NCBI RefSeq assembly: GCF_003515685.1
Contig: NZ_QWEG01000005.1
Coordinates: 62,001-126,000 of the forward strand
Source: Neobacillus notoginsengisoli
GTDB lineage: Bacteria > Bacillota > Bacilli > Bacillales > Cytobacillaceae
Reading direction: 5' to 3'
DNA: 64,000 nt
Shown here: positions 27,006-36,332 of the stretch, in pieces
Position numbering within the stretch: the first letter of the stretch is position 1
Layout of the letters: each line of letters begins with the position of its first letter
Program-made: the position numbers and the translations under genes
The notes under the pieces: model-generated
Seen by the model: the letters and a program-made list of their open reading frames with translations, nothing else
Told to the model about the DNA's origin: nothing
The model's database searches: none

Positions 27006-29165
27006 GTGAGTAAAATGGTTGCGCAAAAGAAAAAAAAGAAAAAGCTTCTTGTCCCTTTCAGGCTGAATATATTATTTTTCGCTGTATTCATCCTATTTTC
27101 AGCTCTGATATTAAGGCTGGGGATTGTCCAGATCGTTTATGGGGACGACTTTAAAAGGGAGATTGAACGGACTGAGGACGTCACAGTGAAAAATCCTGTG
27201 CCGCGGGGAAAGATGTATGATCGAAACGGAAATGTCATCGTAGATAATACTCCACTTAATGCGATTACCTATACAAAATATCAGAACACAACCCAGCAGG
27301 AAATGATAGAGGTTGCTGAAAAACTGGCTCAATTGATTGAAAAAGATACGAAAAAAGTCCAGGTCCGAGATAAAAAGGATTTCTGGATTATGAAGCATCC
27401 TGAAGAAGCAAAAAAGAAAATCACTAAAAAAGAATGGGATCTTTACGAAGCCAAGGAGTTGACGGACAAAGAGATTTACAAGCTTCAGGTTGAACGAGTA
27501 ACAGAAAAGGAAATAAACAGCCTGACAGACGAGGAACTTGAAGTGCTTGCCATTTTCCGCGAGTTCAATTCAAACTACGCCCAGACCCCGGTTATTGTTA
27601 AAAATGAGGGAGTCACCCCTGAAGAATTCGCGGTTGTCAGTGAGAACCTTGAAGACCTGCCTGGCGTCGATACGACGACTGACTGGAAGCGGCATTATGC
27701 TTATGATGATACGCTTAAAACGATTCTTGGGAACGTCACGTCGTCGGACAGAGGGATTCCGAGAGAACAACTGGATTATTATTTATCTAGGGATTATAGC
27801 CGGAACGACCGTGTCGGCATCAGCTATATTGAGAAGCAGTATGAAGAAATCCTGCAAGGTGAAAAAGCCAAAGTCAGGAACAAAACGGACAAGGGCGGAA
27901 ACATTCTTGGAACAGAGGTTATTTCCGAAGGGAAACGCGGGAAAGACCTTGTTCTGACCATAGATATGGATTTGCAGCTCGCTGTGGAAGAAATCCTTTT
28001 GGATGAATTAAAGAAAGCCAAGCAAATGGGAAGTTCAAGGTTGCTTGACCGTGGATTTGTTGTCCTGACAAACCCATATACCGGTGAAATTCTTGCGATG
28101 GCAGGGAAAAAGTACGAAAAAAACCAAAAAACCGGAAAATATGAGTGGAGCGATTATGCATACGGAACGTTCACGACTTCCTATAATGTCGGATCCACCG
28201 TAAAAGGCGCGACCGTCTATACCGGCTTCCAGGAAGGGGTCATCGGTCCCGGCTCCCGGTTCTATGACAGTCCGATGTATATTAAGGACACTCCGGTAAA
28301 AGCCTCGTGGCGCAGGAGTGGATTTGGGTCTGTTAATGACACCAGGGCGCTCCAAATATCTTCGAACGTGTATATGTTCCACGTTGCAATAAAAATCGGA
28401 AAGGGAACCTATATCCCACGTAAGCCCCTCCCTTTGGATATCAATGCTTTTTATAAAATCCGCGAATCTTTCGGACAGTTTGGGCTCGGGGTGAGGACCG
28501 GCATTGACCTTCCAAGTGAATCGGCTGGTTTTGCAGGTCCACTGCAAAGCGGAAAACTGCTCGACCTTGCCATCGGCCAGTACGATACGTATACAGCTAT
28601 GCAGCTTGCCCAGTATGTATCTACAGTAGCGAACGGCGGAACGAGGATTCAGCCTCATATCGTCAAAGAAATTCGCGAGCCGATTATGGATACAGATAAA
28701 CTAGGACCTGTAATCCAGGAGATCCAACCTAAGGTATTGAACAGGCTCGATGGAAAGGAAGAATGGCTGAAACGAGTCCAGCAAGGCTTTAGAATGGTTA
28801 TGCAGGGTGACGGTACAGGATCAAGAAAATTCGGGAATGCTCCATATAAACCGGCAGGGAAAACCGGAACAGCCCAGGCTTTTTATGACGGCTTTGAAAG
28901 GAATCGTTTCGGCAAAATTCCTCCTGAAGTCATGAATCTGAGCTTGATCAGTTATGCCCCATATGATAACCCCGAAGTAGCCATGGCTGTGCTTATCCCT
29001 TGGGCCTACCAGGGAAGCAATGGACCATCAGTCAATAACGAAATTGGCCGAAGAGTTCTAGACACTTATTTTGAGCTTCAGAAAAAACGTGCATCTGGTG
29101 AAACAACAGAAGAATCTACCGAAAAAGAAGATGCATCAGAACAACAACAAGATTCCGGAGAATAG
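27006..29165 (+). CDS. pbpA: Penicillin-binding protein 2A (class B transpeptidase)
   Basis: Cross-links peptidoglycan during cylindrical growth. A basic cytoplasmic tip (KKKKKK) and one transmembrane helix (about 20-42) are followed by a PBP dimer domain and the transpeptidase domain. Its motifs are S397-T-V-K400, S452-S-N454 and K619-T-G621. The last 30 residues are an acidic, Gln-rich tail (EESTEKEDASEQQQ). There are 719 residues from GTG 27006; ATG 27015 is an alternative and neither has a strong Shine-Dalgarno. The order yqgE-pbpA-pst is as in B. subtilis. Confidence 0.94.
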   Translation: MSKMVAQKKKKKKLLVPFRLNILFFAVFILFSALILRLGIVQIVYGDDFKREIERTEDVTVKNPVPRGKMYDRNGNVIVDNTPLNAITYTKYQNTTQQEMIEVAEKLAQLIEKDTKKVQVRDKKDFWIMKHPEEAKKKITKKEWDLYEAKELTDKEIYKLQVERVTEKEINSLTDEELEVLAIFREFNSNYAQTPVIVKNEGVTPEEFAVVSENLEDLPGVDTTTDWKRHYAYDDTLKTILGNVTSSDRGIPREQLDYYLSRDYSRNDRVGISYIEKQYEEILQGEKAKVRNKTDKGGNILGTEVISEGKRGKDLVLTIDMDLQLAVEEILLDELKKAKQMGSSRLLDRGFVVLTNPYTGEILAMAGKKYEKNQKTGKYEWSDYAYGTFTTSYNVGSTVKGATVYTGFQEGVIGPGSRFYDSPMYIKDTPVKASWRRSGFGSVNDTRALQISSNVYMFHVAIKIGKGTYIPRKPLPLDINAFYKIRESFGQFGLGVRTGIDLPSESAGFAGPLQSGKLLDLAIGQYDTYTAMQLAQYVSTVANGGTRIQPHIVKEIREPIMDTDKLGPVIQEIQPKVLNRLDGKEEWLKRVQQGFRMVMQGDGTGSRKFGNAPYKPAGKTGTAQAFYDGFERNRFGKIPPEVMNLSLISYAPYDNPEVAMAVLIPWAYQGSNGPSVNNEIGRRVLDTYFELQKKRASGETTEESTEKEDASEQQQDSGE

Positions 29166-29191
29166 AATGTAAAACATAAAAACAACCTACA

Positions 29192-29240
29192 CTGCACCCC
29201 AACTGTTAGATAAAGCTAACAGTTGGGGTGCAGTTTTTTC
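29192..29240 (+). terminator. Terminator after pbpA
   Basis: CTGCACCCCAACTGTTA and its complement form a perfect 17-bp stem followed by six T. Confidence 0.92.
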
Positions 29241-29276
29241 TTTTGTATATAAAAACATGGCACTGAGGCACAATAA

Positions 29277-29330
29277 TTTACAAAACATTAACATTCAATT
29301 AAAACCGTATTTACAGTAACACTTTATTCT
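29277..29330 (+). promoter_or_regulatory. PhoP box and promoter of the pst operon
   Basis: Four hexamers TTTACA, TTAACA, TTAAAA and TTTACA start at 29277, 29288, 29299 and 29310. The period is exactly 11 bases, the known layout for PhoP binding in B. subtilis. A possible -10 TATTCT lies at 29325-29330, with no good -35, as expected for an activated promoter. Induction under phosphate starvation is inferred. Confidence 0.85.
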
Positions 29331-29372
29331 GTACATGTAAGGAAAAAACATTTTCCCAGGGGGTAAACGTTA

Positions 29373-30326
29373 ATGAAACTTGTAAAAAAAATTGGATTAC
29401 CAATTATTCTGATCACTATGATGGCTGTATTGGCAGCCTGCGGAGGAAAAGGTGACAAAGGTGGAGCGGGCGACCTTGAGGGCAGTGTTGTCATTGACGG
29501 GTCCGGAACAGTTTTTCCTTTAATGGCAAAGGTCGCTGAAAACTACATGACCAATGAACAGGAAGGCGTTTCTGTTGAAGTGAGCCGAGCAGGTACTTCA
29601 GCTGGATTTAAAAAATTCCTCGCGAAAAATGGAACTGATTTTAATAATGCTTCTCGTTCCATTAAAAACGAAGAAAAAGCGGAAGCAGATAAACTGGGAA
29701 TTGAAGTACAGGAATTAAAAGTCGCCCTTGATGGCATTACCATTGTCATTAATAAAGACAATAAGTGGGCCAAGGAGCTGACACAGCAGGAAGTCATTGA
29801 TATTTTCACAGCAGAAAAAGGCAAGAAAAACTGGTCCGATGTCCGTCCAGGATTCCCAAATGAGCCGATCAAAACATACGGGCCGAACGAAAACCACGGT
29901 ACTTATGAATTTATGTTTGAAAAGATTCTTGAAGAGCAGGAGCTCCCAGGGGGAATTAACCTGCAGCAGGATTATTCGACTCTAGTTGATCTTGTTTCTA
30001 AAGACAAAAATGCGATTGGGTTCTTTGGATTTGGGTATTATGAAAACAATAAAGATAAGCTTACAGCAGTAAAAATTGATTTTGGAAAAGGACCTGTTGA
30101 ACCTTCGTTGGAAACCATTAAAGAAGACGGGGACTATGCAGCTTTTACACGCCCGGTTTTCACCTATTTGAATGTTAACCATGCCAAGGAAAAGCCGGAA
30201 GTATTGGACTACGCAATTTATTTAATGGAGAATGCCCAGGATGTCGCAAAGGAAACTGGATTCGCTCCACTTTCTGATGAAGACAAACAAACATCCCTTG
30301 AAACTTTAAAAGCAATGAAAAAATAA
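29373..30326 (+). CDS. pstS: Phosphate-binding lipoprotein PstS
   Basis: The extracellular phosphate receptor of the Pst importer, 317 residues. The signal peptide ends in a lipobox (LAAC, Cys at about 23) followed by a Gly/Lys linker. Phosphate-contact stretches are visible as IDGSGTVFPL, VSRAGTSAGFKKF and NHGTYEF. GGGGGTAAACG precedes ATG 29373. It is first in the pst operon and expressed from the PhoP-box promoter. Confidence 0.95.
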   Translation: MKLVKKIGLPIILITMMAVLAACGGKGDKGGAGDLEGSVVIDGSGTVFPLMAKVAENYMTNEQEGVSVEVSRAGTSAGFKKFLAKNGTDFNNASRSIKNEEKAEADKLGIEVQELKVALDGITIVINKDNKWAKELTQQEVIDIFTAEKGKKNWSDVRPGFPNEPIKTYGPNENHGTYEFMFEKILEEQELPGGINLQQDYSTLVDLVSKDKNAIGFFGFGYYENNKDKLTAVKIDFGKGPVEPSLETIKEDGDYAAFTRPVFTYLNVNHAKEKPEVLDYAIYLMENAQDVAKETGFAPLSDEDKQTSLETLKAMKK

Positions 30327-30342
30327 AGACCATAATATGATT

Positions 30343-30381
30343 GCCAAAAAGATGAGATGCAATGTTCTCATCTTTTGGCTT
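30343..30381 (+). terminator. Hairpin between pstS and pstC (possible attenuator)
   Basis: GCCAAAA-GATGAGA and TCTCATCTTTTGGC form a long stem without a following T run. It probably protects or limits the mRNA so that PstS is made in excess over the membrane parts. Confidence 0.55.
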
Positions 30382-30425
30382 GAGAAGATGTTTAGGGTGG
30401 TTAGTAATCGGTGAAAGGGGATATT

Positions 30426-31376
30426 ATGATGGACAAAACCGCTGGGGTGAAAAAACTGAATATAAGCGGGCTGATACAGGAAAAGAAAAAGAGTCCCAGC
30501 ATCGGAAACTTTACAGAAAAGCTTATACCAAAGATCCTCTTTGGCATTGCGGCAATTTCAGTTTTAACAACAATAGGAATTGTTTTAACTTTATTGACTG
30601 AAACTGTATTATTTTTCAAGGAAGTACCATTTCTTGACTTCTTTACGGGGACTAAACTGAAACCGCTTGGTAAAGACGCGGTTTTCGGGATTCTTCCATT
30701 GTTGACGGGCACAGTCCTTTCTTCTGCAATCGCTATGATAGTAGCTGTCCCGATAGGTGTTATGTCAGCTGTTTTCCTGAGTGAATATGCCTCGGATAAA
30801 CTAAGGAAAATCCTGAAACCGATTCTTGAAATTCTAGCCGGCATCCCAACGATTGTTTATGGATTTTTTGCCTTTACTTTTGTTACCCCGTTGTTGCGGT
30901 CGTTTATTCCCGGCCTCGAGCCGACGAACATTTTAAGTCCGGGAATCGTGATAGGCATCATGATTATCCCGATGGTGGCGTCCTTGTCGGAGGACGCAAT
31001 GAATGCCGTTCCCAATGCAATGAGGGAAGGAGCCCTTGCTCTCGGTGCGACAAAACTTGAAGTTACGTGGAGGGTCGTCATTCCCGCTGCCATGTCAGGG
31101 ATTATTGCTTCCTTCGTGCTGGGGATTTCGCGTGCGGTTGGGGAAACAATGATTGTGGCAATTGCCAGCGGCAGCTCCAAGAATTTCACGTTTGATGTGA
31201 CCCAGTCAATGCAGACTATGACAGCTTATATTGTAGAGGTAACTGGCGGCGAGGCTGCTGCCGGAACGACCTTGTACTACAGCCTATATGCGGTAGCAAT
31301 GACGCTGTTTGTCTTTACTTTGCTTATGAATCTGGCTGCCCAATACGTGTCACGCAAATACAGGGAGGAATATTAA
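30426..31376 (+). CDS. pstC: Phosphate ABC transporter permease PstC
   Basis: One of the two membrane subunits, with about six transmembrane helices. The permease signature with the EAA loop is DAMNAVPNAMREGALALGAT. The frame opens at GTG 30411, but AAAGGGG at 30414-30420 is placed for ATG 30426 or 30429. The stop and the next start are adjacent (TAA then ATG at 31377), so translation is coupled. Confidence 0.93.
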   Translation: MMDKTAGVKKLNISGLIQEKKKSPSIGNFTEKLIPKILFGIAAISVLTTIGIVLTLLTETVLFFKEVPFLDFFTGTKLKPLGKDAVFGILPLLTGTVLSSAIAMIVAVPIGVMSAVFLSEYASDKLRKILKPILEILAGIPTIVYGFFAFTFVTPLLRSFIPGLEPTNILSPGIVIGIMIIPMVASLSEDAMNAVPNAMREGALALGATKLEVTWRVVIPAAMSGIIASFVLGISRAVGETMIVAIASGSSKNFTFDVTQSMQTMTAYIVEVTGGEAAAGTTLYYSLYAVAMTLFVFTLLMNLAAQYVSRKYREEY

Positions 31377-32261
31377 ATGAAATATGTTGACCAAGCACAG
31401 GTTACAAAGAAGATGGGGACACGCCTGTTTGCCAACAATCTCGCAAAAATGCTTTTCCTCCTTTCCACACTGTTTGGTATTGCAGTATTGGCAGTCCTCA
31501 TCTATCGTGTCGCTTCAGACAGCATGGGCTGGATTAACAAAGATTTTTTGCTGAATAAGCTTTCAACAGTTCCGGAAAGAGCCGGGATTCTGGGGGCTAT
31601 TTACGGAACGTTGTGGCTAATGGCAGTAGTGGCGCCCGCTACGATGATATTGGGAGTAGGCACGGCAATTTATTTGGAGGAATACGCTAAAAAAGGGAAG
31701 CTTCAATCGTTTATTCAGACAAATATCTCAAATCTGGCAGGGGTTCCATCTGTTGTTTTTGGAATATTAGGGTTGACTGTATTTGTCAGGGCGCTAGATT
31801 TAGGCTCTGTTGTCCTTGCCGGAGGATTAACGATGTCCCTACTCGTTCTCCCGGTTGTCGTCGTCGCCAGCCAGGAGGCAATCAGGGCGGTTCCCCAGTT
31901 CTTAAGGGAGGCCTCATATGGAATGGGGGCAACGAAATGGCAGACTATTAAGAATGTTGTCCTGCCTGCATCTTTGCCGGGCATATTGACGGGTGTCATT
32001 CTTGCGCTTTCTAGAGCAATCGGAGAGACTGCGCCGCTTGTAGTAATAGGCATACCGGCACTATTAATACCGCTGCCGAATGGTATCCTTGACAAGTTTA
32101 CGGTCTTGCCGGTCCAAATATATTATTGGACGGTTGACTCCGCATTGGTAGCGGAATATGCAAATCTTGCTGCTGCCACCATTGTTATTCTTTTGATTGT
32201 TCTTTTTGCCATGAACTCGATTGCAATTATTATCCGTAATAAATTTCAAAAAAGATTCTAG
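31377..32261 (+). CDS. pstA: Phosphate ABC transporter permease PstA
   Basis: The second membrane subunit, 294 residues with six helices. The EAA-loop stretch is SQEAIRAVPQFLREASYGMG, followed by TKWQTIKNVVLPASLPGI. GGAGG lies inside the end of pstC. It is followed by pstB after 18 bases. Confidence 0.93.
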   Translation: MKYVDQAQVTKKMGTRLFANNLAKMLFLLSTLFGIAVLAVLIYRVASDSMGWINKDFLLNKLSTVPERAGILGAIYGTLWLMAVVAPATMILGVGTAIYLEEYAKKGKLQSFIQTNISNLAGVPSVVFGILGLTVFVRALDLGSVVLAGGLTMSLLVLPVVVVASQEAIRAVPQFLREASYGMGATKWQTIKNVVLPASLPGILTGVILALSRAIGETAPLVVIGIPALLIPLPNGILDKFTVLPVQIYYWTVDSALVAEYANLAAATIVILLIVLFAMNSIAIIIRNKFQKRF

Positions 32262-32279
32262 GGCTGGAGGGAGCCGGTT

Positions 32280-33098
32280 ATGATAACAGCAACACTTGGA
32301 AAAAACACTACTGTAAGCCATTCAGGCCGCCAGGTAAGTTCAGGCCAACCAGTCTTTCAAACAAAGGACCTAAACCTTTGGTATGGTGAAGGGCAAGCCT
32401 TAACAAACATTAATCTTAATATTAATGAAAATGAAGTAACCGCCATTATTGGCCCATCGGGCTGCGGCAAATCAACTTATATTAAAACATTGAACAGGAT
32501 GGTTGAACTTGTACCCACTGTAAGGACGTCTGGTGAAATTCTGTACAGAGGAAATAATATCCTTCATAAGGATTTTAAAGTGGAGGATCTGCGCACCAAG
32601 GTGGGAATGGTCTTTCAGAAGCCAAATCCATTTCCAAAATCCATCTATGAAAATATTGCTTACGGACCCAAAATTCATGGAATAAGAAATAAAAGAATCC
32701 TCGATGAAATTGTTGAACAAAGTCTAAGGGGAGCAGCTATCTGGGATGAAGTGAAAGATAGACTGCATCAAAACGCCTATGGGCTTTCCGGAGGCCAGCA
32801 ACAGCGGCTTTGTATCGCCCGGTGCCTTGCCATCGAGCCGGATGTCATTTTGATGGATGAGCCCACTTCGGCACTCGACCCAATTTCAACCTTGAAAGTT
32901 GAAGAACTCGTCCAGGAATTGAAAAAGGACTTCAGCATCATTATTGTTACTCACAATATGCAGCAGGCTGCCAGAATATCAGATAAAACCGCATTTTTCC
33001 TCAATGGGGAAGTCGTTGAATTTGCAGAGACAGGAAAAATCTTTTCTAATCCTGCCGACAAACGCACAGAGGATTATATTACAGGCCGTTTCGGGTAA
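32280..33098 (+). CDS. pstB: Phosphate ABC transporter ATPase PstB
   Basis: The ATPase of the importer, 272 residues. Walker A is GPSGCGKST, the signature [16 protein letters not shown], Walker [14 protein letters not shown], with the H loop in [15 protein letters not shown]. The first 25 residues before [11 protein letters not shown] are a variable extension. GGAGGGAG precedes ATG 32280. There is one pstB here, whereas B. subtilis has two. Confidence 0.95.
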   Translation: MITATLGKNTTVSHSGRQVSSGQPVFQTKDLNLWYGEGQALTNINLNINENEVTAIIGPSGCGKSTYIKTLNRMVELVPTVRTSGEILYRGNNILHKDFKVEDLRTKVGMVFQKPNPFPKSIYENIAYGPKIHGIRNKRILDEIVEQSLRGAAIWDEVKDRLHQNAYGLSGGQQQRLCIARCLAIEPDVILMDEPTSALDPISTLKVEELVQELKKDFSIIIVTHNMQQAARISDKTAFFLNGEVVEFAETGKIFSNPADKRTEDYITGRFG

Positions 33099-33136
33099 TA
33101 AGAGCACTCATGAAAAATTTGGATGGGGTGAAATCA

Positions 33137-33796
33137 TTGGGTACGAGGACCAATTTTGATAGCAATTTAAAAAGCTTGAATGACATGCTGATGGAAATGG
33201 CAGGCCTGGCAACAGCGGCAGTGGAAGCTTCAGTTGAAGCACTTGTTTCTCAAAACATGGAGCATGCTGAAAAAGTCATTCAGAGTGACAAACAGATTGA
33301 TGATCTCGAATTGCAAATCAATGAAAAAGCAATCCTGCTCATTGCGACTGAGTCGCCGGTTGCCACTGATTTGAGAGCAATCATTTCGGTTTTGAAAATT
33401 TCATCCGAAGTAGAGCGGATTGCCGACAATGCCGTGAATATAGCCAAGTCTGCTATGCATATTGGATCTGAAAAGCATATCAAAGAAATAGAAGACATTC
33501 CTAAAATGAAAGACTTAGCTCTGGAAATGCTTGACTGTTCATTAAAATCACTTCTTCAGAAAGATGCGAGCCTTGCTAGAAAGTGTGCGAAAATCGATGA
33601 CGTAGTAGATGAGATGTATGGAAGGCTCGTTCATGAACTGCTAGAATACATTCCTGCAAACCCTGGCGCAACAAACCAGATTACGCAGATGGCGTTTACT
33701 TGCAGGTATATTGAACGCATTGGCGACCATTCCACCAATATTGCCGAACAGGTTGTTTACCTCGTTACAGGTAAACAGTCTGAATTAAACAGTTAA
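33137..33796 (+). CDS. phoU: Phosphate signalling protein PhoU
   Basis: A helical regulator that links the Pst transporter to the PhoR/PhoP signal and dampens phosphate uptake. It has two PhoU repeats with the metal-binding ExxxD-type stretches (SSEVERIADNAVNIAK and CRYIERIGDHSTNIAEQ). The frame extends to ATG 33110, which has no Shine-Dalgarno. TTG 33137 (MGTRTNFDSNLKS) follows GATGGGGTGA at a good distance and fits the family start. It is last in the pst operon. B. subtilis lacks phoU at this place. Confidence 0.9.
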   Translation: MGTRTNFDSNLKSLNDMLMEMAGLATAAVEASVEALVSQNMEHAEKVIQSDKQIDDLELQINEKAILLIATESPVATDLRAIISVLKISSEVERIADNAVNIAKSAMHIGSEKHIKEIEDIPKMKDLALEMLDCSLKSLLQKDASLARKCAKIDDVVDEMYGRLVHELLEYIPANPGATNQITQMAFTCRYIERIGDHSTNIAEQVVYLVTGKQSELNS

Positions 33797-33865
33797 GGAT
33801 ATACATTGTCAAAATTCCGCTGCATTCAATCAGCTTTTTGTCGAAGAAACAACAAAAATATTTTT

Positions 33866-33937
33866 TTTGAAGCTTGGACAGCGCTGGGATAAGGAAAGGC
33901 GTTTTCCGACAAAATGCGTTCATTGTCCGGCTTCAAA
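33866..33937 (+). other. Long imperfect hairpin downstream of phoU, function unknown
   Basis: TTTGAAGC-TT-GGACA (33866-33880) pairs with TGTCC-GG-CTTCAAA (33924-33937), leaving a 43-base loop that contains a second hairpin (GGAAA and TTTTCC). No T run follows. It may be a transcript-end structure, a structured leader of the next gene or a small RNA. Nothing else is seen in the 230-base gap except a possible -10 TATAAT at 33992-33997. Confidence 0.45.
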
Positions 33938-34027
33938 TGAGGTGCTACCATAAATAGTAAGGAAAGCGGTCATAAAGCGGGGCCGTATGAATATAATGGT
34001 TAGTTACCTAAAAAGGCGGTTGTTGGA

Positions 34028-34669
34028 ATGTCAAAGACAAATGTTGATTGGATGGCTGTAAATACTCACAAAAGCTCAACGCCAGTTTCCAAAGTCGAGA
34101 AGCTGGATTTGACTCCCGGCTTATGGACTTCTGGAAAGACGTATTGGAATCATGGCAGGATGGAATTTGTTTTAATGGAAGAGGAAATTTCCATGAAAAT
34201 ATCAGTTGAACACCCTCATTCTAAAATTAACATGGTAAATTACTTTGTTTATAACCATAGCAAAACAGAAAAACATGTAAAACTATTGGCCTTGCATTAC
34301 TGTCAATCCGTTCTTAAAGATCATTTTTCGTTCATTTCTCCGGCTGATGATATTGTATTTCATCTAGCAGGAAAGCAATTATATCTTGTAGATGGCAGAT
34401 CAAGTTCGAACGAAAAATGGGAAACAACTGTTATTCCGTCCTGGCACTCAAGCCTTGATGGAATATGGGGATGCAAGCAAAAAGGGACACTTAAATATAC
34501 GCCCATGGCAAAAGGGAATCCGGCGAGCGTCCTTTCAAGAGAGGCAGCCATCCCTCCTGGCAAAATCATAAGGGCCACTACATGGTGTATTAGCGGGAAG
34601 AATAAAAATGAACTCCTTTCCTTGAACACGGCACTTTTGAAAAACAGACTAGCATTTCCAAAAGAATAG
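34028..34669 (+). CDS. Unrecognised protein of 213 residues
   Basis: I do not recognise a family. It is a soluble protein without signal peptide or membrane helix. Beta-rich segments with many aromatic residues (GLWTSGKTYWNHGRMEFVLM, VNYFVYNHS, IPSWHSSLDGIWGC) suggest a beta-sandwich. Codon use resembles the neighbours. A plausible Shine-Dalgarno is AAGGCGG (34014-34020), 7 bases before ATG 34028. It stands alone between phoU and rpmG with a gap on both sides, so context gives no clue. Confidence 0.65.
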   Translation: MSKTNVDWMAVNTHKSSTPVSKVEKLDLTPGLWTSGKTYWNHGRMEFVLMEEEISMKISVEHPHSKINMVNYFVYNHSKTEKHVKLLALHYCQSVLKDHFSFISPADDIVFHLAGKQLYLVDGRSSSNEKWETTVIPSWHSSLDGIWGCKQKGTLKYTPMAKGNPASVLSREAAIPPGKIIRATTWCISGKNKNELLSLNTALLKNRLAFPKE

Positions 34670-34725
34670 TGATATTATAAAAAGGTCGTATCAACGAACA
34701 AGCTTTTGTGTTTGGAGGGAAAAAA

Positions 34726-34875
34726 ATGCGCGTAAATATTACGTTAGCTTGCACAGATTGTGGAGATCGTAACTATATTTCAAAGAAAAATAAACGCAAT
34801 AATCCAGATCGCCTTGAGCTTAAAAAATACTGCTCCAGGGAAAAGCGCGTTACATTACATCGTGAAACAAAATAA
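34726..34875 (+). CDS. rpmG: 50S ribosomal protein L33
   Basis: A 49-residue ribosomal protein reading [20 protein letters not shown] at the start and [10 protein letters not shown] at the end. Only one Cys remains in the second half (KKYCSREKR), so this is the RpmGA type without a complete four-cysteine zinc knuckle (C9 and C12 are present). GGAGGGA precedes ATG 34726. A terminator follows directly, and yqgN comes next as in B. subtilis. Confidence 0.93.
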   Translation: MRVNITLACTDCGDRNYISKKNKRNNPDRLELKKYCSREKRVTLHRETK

Positions 34876-34906
34876 GCAGTAGGGCTTCCTGCTGCTTTTT
34901 TTGTTG
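34876..34906 (+). terminator. Terminator after rpmG
   Basis: AGCAGTAGG and CCTGCTGCT pair, followed by seven T. Confidence 0.85.
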
Positions 34907-34930
34907 TCTAAAAATAAAGGGGCGTGGGGG

Positions 34931-35500
34931 ATGACTATGGAAGAGAAGCGTAATTCACGGAAAGAAATGATGTCCCACCTTAAGCGGCTTGATAGCCAGG
35001 ACTATAAAGACCAGTCAGTTCAAATTGCTGAAAGTCTATTTGAACAGCAGGAATGGATCCAGGCAAAAGTGATTGGTATTACAATTTCGAGGCCTCCTGA
35101 GGTGGATACATATAAAATTATTAAACAAGCGTGGCGGGAAGGAAAAAAGATTGCTGTACCTAAATGTATTCCCAAGGCGAAAGTAATGGATTTTAGGTAT
35201 TTGTCTGATTTTTCCCAGCTTGAGACGGTTTACTATGGACTGAAAGAACCTATGGTAGAGAAGACTGAATTGGCGAGCCCAGAAGATATTGGCTGCTTAA
35301 TCGTTCCTGGTCTGGCATTCTCTGTTGAAGGTTTCAGGGTTGGGTTTGGCGGAGGCTATTATGACCGGTTCCTGACTGGCTTTAACGGCCATACTGTATC
35401 GCTCGCCTTTTCTTGTCAAATTATCGATCATCTTCCTGTCGAAATACATGATATTCCTGTAAGGAAAGTCATTACCGAACAGAGGGTTATAGTTCCATGA
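34931..35500 (+). CDS. yqgN: 5-formyltetrahydrofolate cyclo-ligase
   Basis: Turns 5-formyl-THF into 5,10-methenyl-THF with ATP; 189 residues. Signature stretches are RKEMMSHLKRL near the start and the nucleotide-binding SVEGFRVGFGGGYYDRFL (GFGGGYYDR motif) near residue 140. The frame opens at 34901, but AAAGGGGCG at 34916-34924 points to ATG 34931. Its end overlaps the DUF92 gene by four bases (ATGA). Confidence 0.92.
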   Translation: MTMEEKRNSRKEMMSHLKRLDSQDYKDQSVQIAESLFEQQEWIQAKVIGITISRPPEVDTYKIIKQAWREGKKIAVPKCIPKAKVMDFRYLSDFSQLETVYYGLKEPMVEKTELASPEDIGCLIVPGLAFSVEGFRVGFGGGYYDRFLTGFNGHTVSLAFSCQIIDHLPVEIHDIPVRKVITEQRVIVP

Positions 35501-36285
35501 TAACAGGGAAGATAAGTAGTATCTTGCTCATTTTTTTGGCTTCATGGGCAGGATGGAAACTAAAGTCGCTAACAAAATCCGGTGCACTAGCTGCGGTTGC
35601 AACGGGGTTCGCAACACTCGCAGGCGCAGGCCCTAAAGGTCTAGTTCTTCTTGGCGCTTTTTTTGCCACCTCAAGCTTATGGTCAAAATTTAAAGAAGTA
35701 AAGAAAGCATCGATAGAGGAGAAATTGGCTAAAGGCTCGAGAAGGGACTGGAGACAGGTTGCAGCAAACGGCGGTCCCGGGGCGCTCTGCAGTCTTTTAT
35801 TCCTCGTTACGTCGGATCCAATTTGGATTATTTGTTTTGCGTCAGCCATCGCGAGTGCCAATTCGGATACATGGGCTTCTGAAATAGGGTCATTAAGCAG
35901 ACGCGAACCTGTCAGCATCCTCAGCTTAAAAAGAGCTGAAAGGGGGACATCGGGTGCGGTCAGCTCTCTTGGAACACTTGCAGCCATTTTCGGGTCCGCT
36001 TTGATTTCGATTCTGGCGGTATTTCTTTATAAACTATCACCTGCATATGGGATGATCATTTTTTTATTCGGGTTTATAGGAAATGTACTCGACACCGTCA
36101 TGGGTGCATTTTTTCAAGCCCTCTACAGGTGTAAAGAATGCGGTCTCGAAACAGAAAAAGCGGTCCATTGCGGGGAGAGAACGATAAAGATCAAGGGAAA
36201 TGCCGTGCTAGATAATGACATGGTCAATTTTTTATCTGGACTAATGGCCGCATGGGGAACCTTTATTCTATTGGCTTTTAAATAA
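35497..36285 (+). CDS. DUF92 family membrane protein
   Basis: A 262-residue protein with about six helices, related in family to the plant VTE6 phytyl-phosphate kinase. Typical stretches are LTKSGALAAVATGFATLAGAG, ANSDTWASEIG and GNVLDTVMGAFFQALYRC. A CxxC (YRCKECG) near residue 208 comes before the last helix. A prenyl-phosphate kinase role is possible by family and unproven. It is translationally coupled to yqgN. It is not part of the B. subtilis order at this place. Confidence 0.85.
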   Translation: MITGKISSILLIFLASWAGWKLKSLTKSGALAAVATGFATLAGAGPKGLVLLGAFFATSSLWSKFKEVKKASIEEKLAKGSRRDWRQVAANGGPGALCSLLFLVTSDPIWIICFASAIASANSDTWASEIGSLSRREPVSILSLKRAERGTSGAVSSLGTLAAIFGSALISILAVFLYKLSPAYGMIIFLFGFIGNVLDTVMGAFFQALYRCKECGLETEKAVHCGERTIKIKGNAVLDNDMVNFLSGLMAAWGTFILLAFK

Positions 36286-36332
36286 ATGCCAGCAATACAA
36301 CTATTTGCCCTTTTAACAATTTTTTTGACTAT

